The position numbers and the translations under genes were made by a program. A stretch of 5,432 nucleotides of DNA, from positions 1-5,432 of the forward strand of contig CAYNIU010000159.1 in the NCBI GenBank assembly GCA_964397365.1. Reading direction: 5' to 3'. This document shows, in pieces, positions 1 through 5,432 of the stretch. Source of the stretch: Methylomarinum sp964397365. GTDB taxonomy: Bacteria; Pseudomonadota; Gammaproteobacteria; Methylococcales; Methylomonadaceae. Each line of letters opens with the position of its first letter. The stretch's first letter is position 1. The notes under the pieces were generated by a model that saw nothing but the letters and a program-made list of their open reading frames with translations, searched no databases and was not told the origin of the DNA.

Positions 1-1466
1 AACGTTTGGAAGAAACCGAGCAAGCATTAAAAGCCAGTGAAACAAACAGAGAGAGCATCCAACAGCAGGATAAGTCGTTAGGAATTGAGCTGTCTGCCAA
101 AAGTGCAGAATTTAGCGCTTATTCTACTCGTCATGAACACCAGCAAAGAAGGTTGAATCAGCTGGCTAATGAAATTGATGATGTGATGGCTGATCTTGCG
201 GAAAATGCCGAAGCTGTTGCAGACGCAGAAGCGTTGAAGCAGGAAGCGGAACAAAAGCTTAGTGGTTTAAATGCTAAAAAGCTGGAGTTAGAGCAGTTAA
301 ATCAGCGATTACAGGAGCAGCAACAGCATACTGATCAAGCTGTGAATGAAGTGCGTAAGCAGGTTCATACTCTTGAAACCCAGGTTGAGTCTTTAAAATC
401 CGCTGAAACTTTGGTAATCCGGCAGATTGAAAGGTTGCACATACAAAACCAGCAGTCTACCGAACGGATAGAGGAATTGGAAAATAAACTGCATACCAAT
501 TTACAACCTCTTGATGATGAAAAAATGCAACTGGAACAGTTTGCTGATAAGAAACAACAGTTGGAGCAACAATTAAAACAGGCGCGAGAAGCACAACAAG
601 TTATTGAAAATACCATTGTTGAATTATCCGAACTACATAATCGTACTCAGCGGGATATGGAAAAGCAGAAAGAAAAACTGGATCAGGTTCGCTTTCAACA
701 GCGCGATAGTCAGGTGCGACAGCAAACATTGAGCGAACAGCTGGACGAGATGGAGGCCGATGTGGAAAAAATTCTGCAGACATTAGCGGCTGATGCCGAT
801 GAACAACTTTGGAAGCGTAAAATTGATGGCTTGATTCAACAGATAGAGCAGCTGGGATCAATCAATTTAACAGCTATTGAAGAATATAAATCACAATCAG
901 AACGCATGAATTTTCTCAATGAACAACATGATGATTTGCAGGAGGCGTTGACTATGCTGGATCAGGCGATCAGTAAAATAGACAGGGAAAGTCGGCAGCG
1001 GTTTAAAGAAACATTCGATAAAATTAACCAAGGTCTTCAGGAAAAGTTTCCACGTTTGTTCGGTGGTGGGCAGGCTTATCTGGAATTAACAGCGCAGGAT
1101 TTACTTGAAGCTGGAGTGAATATTATTGCCCGGCCTCCTGGTAAAAGGAACAGTTCCATTCATCTATTATCCGGTGGTGAAAAAGCGCTAACGGCTGTAG
1201 CTCTGGTGTTTTCAATATTTGATCTAAACCCCGCGCCTTTTTGTTTGCTGGATGAAGTGGATGCTCCATTAGATGATGCCAATGTGGTAAGGTTTTCTCG
1301 AATGGTTGAAGAGATGTCGGTAGCGGTGCAGTTTTTATATATTTCACATAACAAAGTGACAATGGAAATTGCAAAACATCTGGCAGGTGTTACCATGAAA
1401 GAACCGGGTGTTTCCCGAATGGTTGCAGTCGATATTGAAGAAGCGGTGGTAATGGCGGAAAGCTGA
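1..1466 (+). CDS. smc: Chromosome segregation ATPase SMC, C-terminal part (5' end outside window)
   Basis: SMC is the ATPase core of the bacterial condensin (Smc-ScpAB), a dimeric ring that compacts and separates replicated chromosomes on the nucleoid. The visible 487 codons (frame opening at base 3) begin with roughly 320 residues of Q/E/K/L-rich heptad-like coiled coil, the arm returning from the hinge. The family segment GSINLTAIEEYK lies at about 856-891. The C-terminal head half follows from about 1000. It has FGGG near 1059, the ABC signature LSGGEKALTA (1167-1196), Walker B with catalytic glutamate CLLDEVDAP (1242-1268), and the H-loop ISHNK (1341-1355). All key residues are intact. 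SMC proteins are usually near 1170 residues, so the hinge, N-terminal arm and Walker A lie upstream of the window. The frame is open to the left edge, so the TTG at 6 is internal and not a start. The stop overlaps the zipA start by one base. Confidence 0.97.
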   Translation, partial: RLEETEQALKASETNRESIQQQDKSLGIELSAKSAEFSAYSTRHEHQQRRLNQLANEIDDVMADLAENAEAVADAEALKQEAEQKLSGLNAKKLELEQLNQRLQEQQQHTDQAVNEVRKQVHTLETQVESLKSAETLVIRQIERLHIQNQQSTERIEELENKLHTNLQPLDDEKMQLEQFADKKQQLEQQLKQAREAQQVIENTIVELSELHNRTQRDMEKQKEKLDQVRFQQRDSQVRQQTLSEQLDEMEADVEKILQTLAADADEQLWKRKIDGLIQQIEQLGSINLTAIEEYKSQSERMNFLNEQHDDLQEALTMLDQAISKIDRESRQRFKETFDKINQGLQEKFPRLFGGGQAYLELTAQDLLEAGVNIIARPPGKRNSSIHLLSGGEKALTAVALVFSIFDLNPAPFCLLDEVDAPLDDANVVRFSRMVEEMSVAVQFLYISHNKVTMEIAKHLAGVTMKEPGVSRMVAVDIEEAVVMAES

Positions 1467-2152
1467 TGGATAGAGATATTTTAAGAATTGTGATTGTTGC
1501 AGTAGGGGCAGTTGTTGTTTTAGGTATGGTGCTGTGGAGTGTTATTAAATCCAGACGAAAAGACCGGGATATAAATTTTTATGATCACGGTAATCCGTTG
1601 GATAATATTGATGATTCGTTGATTTTGAAAACCGAAAATGATGATTTTGATATTGTGCCGTTAGGGTCTGCTTTAGAGGATGATTATGGTGTTGACCCTG
1701 TGTCTTCAGCGGCTGATAAACCTCGGCAGCAAGAAACACCTCCTGAAAAACAAACCGTTCAATTGCCAAAATTGATTCAGTTCAGCATTGTTGCCCGGGC
1801 GGATGAAGGTTTCAACGGCGCCGATTTGCAAGCCGCTTTTGACCATGTTGGACTTGAGTATGGTAGTGTACAAGTATTTGAACGGCTTGACGCCAACAGA
1901 TTGGTCGATTTTGCTGTCGCCAGTATGGTGGAACCCGGCACATTCCCAAAAGATAATCTGCATGCATTCGATTGTCCGGGAATCGTTTTTTTTATGCAGC
2001 CTCGCGAAGTGGATAATCCATTAGCGGTTTTTGAGGACTTTATTCAGACCATCAATTTTCTGGCGGCAGAACTTGACGGTATTAAATGGGATCATCAGCG
2101 CCAGCTTTTGACTGAAGAGACTGTTCAGAAATTTCGCAGTCTTTTGGGGTGA
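1466..2152 (+). CDS. zipA: Cell division protein ZipA
   Basis: ZipA is an inner-membrane protein that tethers FtsZ filaments to the membrane and stabilises the Z-ring in Gammaproteobacteria. The 228-residue product has the expected order. A short N-terminus leads into one hydrophobic membrane segment (about residues 5-27), followed by a basic stop-transfer patch KSRRK. An acidic, then P/Q-containing, linker spans about 33-102. The C-terminal FtsZ-binding domain (about 103-226) contains the recognisable stretches VEPGTF (155-160) and CPGIVFFMQ (170-178). The linker is short: E. coli ZipA is 328 residues, and the difference lies mainly in this low-conservation region. The ATG at 1466 shares its A with the smc stop (TGATG), so translation is probably coupled to smc. 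Only a weak purine patch (GGAAAG) lies just upstream. Family assignment is firm, from membrane topology, the C-terminal motifs and the position after smc. Confidence 0.95.
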   Translation: MDRDILRIVIVAVGAVVVLGMVLWSVIKSRRKDRDINFYDHGNPLDNIDDSLILKTENDDFDIVPLGSALEDDYGVDPVSSAADKPRQQETPPEKQTVQLPKLIQFSIVARADEGFNGADLQAAFDHVGLEYGSVQVFERLDANRLVDFAVASMVEPGTFPKDNLHAFDCPGIVFFMQPREVDNPLAVFEDFIQTINFLAAELDGIKWDHQRQLLTEETVQKFRSLLG

Positions 2153-2168
2153 AGAAGGGTATTTTTCC

Positions 2169-2194
2169 CGTTTCTATGCTTTTGCGTAGGAATG
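2169..2194 (+). other. Stem-loop just after zipA (possible 3' end structure)
   Basis: Bases 2169-2179 pair with 2184-2194 around a TTTT loop. The 11-pair stem includes three G-U wobbles as RNA and no mismatch. It starts 17 bases after the zipA stop, where a transcript-end structure would be expected. A run of U after the stem is lacking (CTTTGC follows), so it is not a convincing intrinsic terminator. It may stabilise a 3' end or be part of a larger folded RNA. Confidence 0.5.
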
Positions 2195-2199
2195 CTTTG

Positions 2200-2218
2200 C
2201 GGCGTTTAATAGACTCCG
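2200..2218 (+). other. Second potential stem-loop
   Basis: Bases 2200-2207 pair with 2211-2218 around an AAT loop, with one internal mismatch (C2203/T2215) and one G-U wobble. It lies only six bases after the preceding hairpin. Alone it is weak; its interest comes from being one of several successive stems. Confidence 0.3.
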
Positions 2219-2230
2219 ATATAGGTTTTC

Positions 2231-2276
2231 ACGGAAGACCGTCACTGCCATTATGTTAAGGACGGGGGGGGCAGTG
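2231..2276 (+). repeat. Overlapping inverted repeats with G8 tract
   Basis: Three pairings compete here. ACGG/CCGT (2231-2234 with 2239-2242) closes an AAGA tetraloop. CCGTC/GACGG pairs 2239-2243 with 2261-2265. CACTGCC/GGCAGTG pairs 2243-2249 with 2270-2276. The first and second are mutually exclusive, and the second and third share C2243. A run of eight G (2264-2271) forms part of the right arms. The overlap could allow alternative RNA folds, or the repeat could be a DNA-binding site; neither is shown. Confidence 0.35.
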
Positions 2277-2293
2277 TGAATTTATTCGTACTG

Positions 2294-2337
2294 TATTGAC
2301 AAATCCGCATCCATACGAAGTCTAGCTAAAGTCAATA
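2294..2337 (+). promoter_or_regulatory. Putative promoter/operator region of the oxidoreductase gene
   Basis: TTGACA at 2296-2301 matches the sigma-70 -35 consensus exactly, but no good -10 hexamer lies 16-18 bases downstream; the best nearby is a poor TCTAGC at 2321. Better -10-like hexamers (TAAAAT 2349-2354, TATATT 2354-2359) lack a good -35. TATTGAC (2294-2300) and GTCAATA (2331-2337) form a perfect 7-base inverted repeat 30 bases apart, which could be paired half-sites. A separate promoter is expected, given the 221-base gap and the unrelated downstream function, but its exact position is uncertain. Confidence 0.3.
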
Positions 2338-2373
2338 AACAGCTTATTTAAAATATATTTTACAAAAGTAATT

Positions 2374-5300
2374 ATGGATCATCAATCTGAAAGCTCTATA
2401 CATCTGTTACTGGGTATTCCCGGATATGATTATACCGATCTCTATAAACCAGAAAAACTGGCTGAACTTTTTCAGGAATTTGAAAGCTTCGTAAACCAAC
2501 ATGATTCAGTGTTGTACAACGAATTCAAAGTCTATCAGGATTGTCAGGGCGAGGGGATGAGCGCGGCGCAGACTTCTGAATTGCTGGTCAGAATGGCACC
2601 ACTGCTGGGATCATTTGTTGCAAAATTATTTAATATTGATGCAAGCAGGTTACAGCAGATTGATAGAACCCAGCATGAATTTGATCATGTGTTTGTCTAT
2701 CGTACTGAAATTGTCGGCAAGCTGGTAAAACAGTTCAAGCAGGTCAGCATAGAGGATTGGGATATACCGGCATTGCGACAGCAAATGCAAGCGATGCTGA
2801 TTGGATGCGGTCATGCCGATGTGTGGAGCAATGACCCGGAAATGGCAGTGAGCGAACTGGGCAGTGAATTGTGGCAATTGAGCAGCGACCTTTCTGATCG
2901 CAAGGATGATGAACTTGATTCACAAGTGGAGACGATAAAAAGTCAATTGAGCGAAAATTCACAAATAGCGCCGTTGTTCGCTCAACAACTGGAAATACAA
3001 AATTCCGCTGACTTTATTGAATCACTGTTGGATATTGTCCGGCGTTGGAGTTTTGCGGCCTTAAAAATCCCGGAACTGCAAGCCCTGGTCGCTGGATGGG
3101 TCAGCTTTAAAACGCCTGCCAGAACTGATTTTAAAGATCTGGTTGAACATGAAACTCTTGCTGAAAATCAATATTCGCTCTGGGCGGCTAATAAAGAGTA
3201 CCTCCGGCGTCGTGATGGTTTTGCGTTAACCGATAAACGATATAATCAACGTCAGGTATTGTATGAGGTAGATCATTGTATCTACTGTCATGATCGCGAC
3301 ACGGATTCCTGTTCTAAAGGCATGAAAAACAAAAAGGACGGCAGTTTTAAAACCAACCCCCTAGGTGTCACTATTACCGGCTGTCCATTGGAAGAAAAAA
3401 TATCGGAAATGCATGTGCTGAAACGTCAGGGTGATAATATCGCGGCTCTGGCTATGGTTATGATTGATAATCCAATGTGCCCTGGAACCGGACACCGCAT
3501 TTGTAACGATTGCATGAAAGGCTGTATCTATCAAAAAACTGAACCTGTCGATATTCCACAAATCGAAACCAATGTGTTGACCGATGTATTATTTATGCCT
3601 TGGGGATTTGAAATTTACAGTCTGTTGTCGCGTTGGAATCCTTTAAATATTAAACGTCCCTATGGTTTGCCTTATAACGGCAAGAACATTTTGGTGGCTG
3701 GTATGGGGCCGGCTGGCTATACCCTGGCGCATTATTTGTTAAATGAAGGTTTTGGCGTTGTTGGCATTGATGGTTTGAAAATTGAACCGCTTCCCCGCGA
3801 GTGGGTTGGCGACAGAGAAACAGCACCATTGCCGATACGGGATTTCAATGAGCTGTATGATGATTTGGATAAGCGGGTTATGCTTGGATTTGGCGGTGTT
3901 GCCGAATACGGTATCACGGTACGCTGGGATAAGAACTTTCTTAAAGTCATTTATCTTAATTTGCTGCGTCATCAGGCTTTTCGTTGTTATGGAGGAATCC
4001 GTTTTGGCGGTACATTAACCATCAATGAAGCTTGGGATATGGGTTTTGATCATATTGCCATCGCCAGTGGCGCTGGCAAGCCAACGGTAATCGGGATAAA
4101 AAATAATTTAATTCGCGGTATTCGTAAAGCCTCTGATTTTTTAATGGGATTGCAATTATCCGGTGCGGCCAAAGAATCCTCACTGGCAAATCTTCAGGTG
4201 CGTTTGCCAGCCGGTGTCATTGGCGGTGGACTGACGGCTATTGATACGGCAACAGAATTATTGGCTTACTATCCGGTTCAGGTCGTTAAAACACTGCATC
4301 GCTATGAAAAACTGGTGGCTGTTTATGGTGAGGAGAGCGTTCGCCAACGCTATGATGAGGAAGAATTACAGATTCTGGATGAGTTTCTGGCACATGGCCG
4401 TGTGATTCAAGCTGAACGCGAACGAGCCGAAACTGCTGGGGAAACCCCTGATTTTTTGCCGTTTTTACGAGAATGGGGGGGGGTGACGTTGTTTTACCGT
4501 AAAGGTATTAAGGACGCTCCCGCTTATCGTCAGAATCATGAGGAAATTCACCAGGCATTGACTGAAGGTATTTTACTGGCTGAAGGCATGAGTCCAGTTG
4601 AAGCTATTCCCGATCAATTCGGTCATTTACAGGCGGTAAATTTTGATAAACTTCACGAGCAGGATGGCAAATGGCAAAAACAAACCGATGTACAAGTCAC
4701 ATTGCGTAGTCTGTTTATTGCCGCCGGCACCTCACCAAATACCATTTACGAATCAGAACATCCTGACAGTTTTGAAATGGATGGCAAATTCTATCAACGA
4801 TATGAACCAGAATGGCTGAACAGCGAACCGGAATTGATTGTTAAACAGGATACCCCGATTCCAAAAATAGGCAAACCAGCGCCGTTTACCTCTTATCATC
4901 GTAACGGTAAATTTATCAGCTTTTATGGTGATAACCATCCGGTATATGCCGGTAATGTGGTCAAGGCAATGGCCAGCGCCAAAGATGGTTATCCTTATAT
5001 AAGTAAACTATTTGAGCAGGATATTGCAACGCTGGATTCTGCTAGGCAGAGCCAGCGCAATAGAAAACTGCATACATTTCAGCAACAATTGGATGATGCT
5101 TTCGATGCCCGGATTGTGGCTATCAACCGGCTGACCCCAACAATTATAGAAATCATTGTCCGGGCGCCACAGGCCGCTAGAAAGTTTTGCCCGGGTCAGT
5201 TTTATCGGGTACAGAATTATGAATCATTAGCGCCGGTTAAAAAAAATACCGTATTGGCTGCCGAAGGTATTGCCTTGACAGGCGCTTGGGTGGATAAAGA

Positions 5301-5432
5301 AAATGGTCTGATCTCTTTGATTGCCCTGGAAATGGGGAGTTCCACGCGGCTTTGTGCAACCTGGAAAGCCGGTGATCCGCTGGTAGTCATGGGGGTTACC
5401 GGTACGCCAACGGATATACCTTCAGGACAGAC
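2374..5432 (+). CDS. Large FAD/Fe-S pyridine nucleotide oxidoreductase, GltD/NfnB-PyrK/NfnA-like fusion (3' end outside window)
   Basis: The frame is open for 1019 codons to the right edge. Residues 1-300 match no domain I can name. Residues 302-384 form a cysteine-rich region like the N-terminal Fe-S domain of GltD, NfnB and dihydropyrimidine dehydrogenase (C302, C305, C313, C337, C369, C377, C380, C384), probably binding [4Fe-4S] clusters. A first dinucleotide fold has GMGPAG (443-448, FAD). A second has VIGGGLTAID (615-624, NAD(P)H). AAGTSPN (783-789) and FYGD...VVKAMASAK (850-869) complete the flavoprotein core. From about 909 a ferredoxin-reductase-like module begins: PGQFY (940-944), EGIALT (964-969), EMGSST (986-991) and GVTGTP (1007-1012); its NAD-binding half is cut off. 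It is probably cytoplasmic, moving electrons between NAD(P)H, flavins and Fe-S clusters; the substrate is unknown. ATG 2374 is the first start after an in-frame stop at 2323, but lacks a Shine-Dalgarno. Confidence 0.88.
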   Translation, partial: MDHQSESSIHLLLGIPGYDYTDLYKPEKLAELFQEFESFVNQHDSVLYNEFKVYQDCQGEGMSAAQTSELLVRMAPLLGSFVAKLFNIDASRLQQIDRTQHEFDHVFVYRTEIVGKLVKQFKQVSIEDWDIPALRQQMQAMLIGCGHADVWSNDPEMAVSELGSELWQLSSDLSDRKDDELDSQVETIKSQLSENSQIAPLFAQQLEIQNSADFIESLLDIVRRWSFAALKIPELQALVAGWVSFKTPARTDFKDLVEHETLAENQYSLWAANKEYLRRRDGFALTDKRYNQRQVLYEVDHCIYCHDRDTDSCSKGMKNKKDGSFKTNPLGVTITGCPLEEKISEMHVLKRQGDNIAALAMVMIDNPMCPGTGHRICNDCMKGCIYQKTEPVDIPQIETNVLTDVLFMPWGFEIYSLLSRWNPLNIKRPYGLPYNGKNILVAGMGPAGYTLAHYLLNEGFGVVGIDGLKIEPLPREWVGDRETAPLPIRDFNELYDDLDKRVMLGFGGVAEYGITVRWDKNFLKVIYLNLLRHQAFRCYGGIRFGGTLTINEAWDMGFDHIAIASGAGKPTVIGIKNNLIRGIRKASDFLMGLQLSGAAKESSLANLQVRLPAGVIGGGLTAIDTATELLAYYPVQVVKTLHRYEKLVAVYGEESVRQRYDEEELQILDEFLAHGRVIQAERERAETAGETPDFLPFLREWGGVTLFYRKGIKDAPAYRQNHEEIHQALTEGILLAEGMSPVEAIPDQFGHLQAVNFDKLHEQDGKWQKQTDVQVTLRSLFIAAGTSPNTIYESEHPDSFEMDGKFYQRYEPEWLNSEPELIVKQDTPIPKIGKPAPFTSYHRNGKFISFYGDNHPVYAGNVVKAMASAKDGYPYISKLFEQDIATLDSARQSQRNRKLHTFQQQLDDAFDARIVAINRLTPTIIEIIVRAPQAARKFCPGQFYRVQNYESLAPVKKNTVLAAEGIALTGAWVDKENGLISLIALEMGSSTRLCATWKAGDPLVVMGVTGTPTDIPSGQ
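4475..4483 (+). repeat. G9 homopolymer inside the oxidoreductase gene
   Basis: Nine consecutive G read through codons TGG-GGG-GGG-GTG (Trp701-Gly-Gly-Val704). The frame is intact with nine G. Eight G would give TGA directly after Gly703. Ten G would reach TAA after a few altered codons. This is the layout of a slippage-prone contingency tract, but the tract could also be chance codon choice. Confidence 0.9.

Larger units (their letters stand above)
2153..2373. other. Intergenic region between zipA and the oxidoreductase gene
   Basis: This 221-base gap has no plausible coding frame on either strand. Its left half (2157-2276) is dense in potential stem-loops, listed separately. Its right half (2290-2373) is AT-rich and carries a TTGACA hexamer, a widely spaced inverted repeat and the leader of the oxidoreductase gene. 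Many gammaproteobacteria have ligA (NAD-dependent DNA ligase) directly after zipA. No ligA remnant is visible here. Confidence 0.8.

Noticed and set aside
6..8. TTG as the start of the SMC-like gene
   Set aside because: The frame continues open to the left edge (CGT codon at 3-5) and the position lies in the middle of a coiled coil, so the gene is simply cut by the window.
365..1396. Several minus-strand open frames of 78-86 codons within smc
   Set aside because: They are antisense to a well-supported gene, have cysteine/serine-rich compositions typical of reversed coiled-coil codons, and show no recognisable protein features.
1986..1993. T8 tract within zipA as a phase-variation tract
   Set aside because: It encodes Val-Phe-Phe in a conserved hydrophobic strand of the FtsZ-binding domain, T-runs of this length are expected in AT-rich DNA, and switching off a division gene is implausible.
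2157..2200. Rho-independent terminator after zipA
   Set aside because: A good stem exists (2169-2194), but no U-run follows on the + strand and none appears on the opposite strand, so it is listed only as a stem-loop.
2200..2276. Known riboswitch (cobalamin, molybdenum cofactor, glutamine types considered)
   Set aside because: Short fragments such as CACTGCC or ACGGAAGACC look suggestive, but the conserved cores of these classes are not present in the right order.
2557..2559. ATG 2557 as the oxidoreductase start because of the upstream GAGGGG
   Set aside because: The G-rich element abuts the ATG without the needed spacing, and the 61 residues before it look like real protein.
4441..4500. 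Frameshift or pseudogene at the G9 tract
   Set aside because: Translation continues in the same frame on both sides with family-consistent sequence, so the gene is intact as given.
2650..4938. Short open frames on both strands within the oxidoreductase gene
   Set aside because: The 1019-codon frame in this region carries consistent family motifs throughout, so these are out-of-frame shadows.

Overview
The window reads as a chromosomal segment of a gammaproteobacterium. The evidence is a bacterial SMC protein followed directly by ZipA, a division protein essentially confined to Gammaproteobacteria. The use of SMC rather than MukB argues against the enteric group. Base composition is moderately AT-rich. 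A methanotroph-like or other environmental lineage is possible, but that is only a guess from general resemblance. All genes lie on the + strand.

Layout: bases 1-1466 are the 3' part of smc (C-terminal coiled-coil arm plus the C-terminal half of the ATPase head). It overlaps zipA (1466-2152) by one base (TGATG), so the two are almost certainly translated from one message and link chromosome organisation to Z-ring assembly. A 221-base non-coding stretch (2153-2373) follows. It holds several consecutive potential stem-loops, a G8 tract inside an inverted repeat, a consensus -35-like hexamer and a second, widely spaced inverted repeat. The usual next gene of this neighbourhood, ligA, is absent.

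From 2374 to the right edge runs one uninterrupted reading frame of 1019 codons with no stop in the window. It encodes a very large flavin/iron-sulfur oxidoreductase. Its order is: about 300 uncharacterised, mostly helical-looking residues; a cysteine-rich [4Fe-4S] region; a GltD/NfnB-like two-dinucleotide-binding FAD/NAD(P) module; and the start of a PyrK/NfnA-like ferredoxin-reductase module cut by the window edge. The architecture resembles a single-chain fusion of the two subunits of NADH-dependent ferredoxin:NADP+ oxidoreductase (Nfn), with an extra N-terminal domain. Its physiological reaction cannot be read from the sequence.

The most notable oddity is a G9 tract inside this gene (4475-4483). 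Loss or gain of one G would create a stop codon at once or within a few codons, so the gene has the layout of a possible slipped-strand ON/OFF switch.
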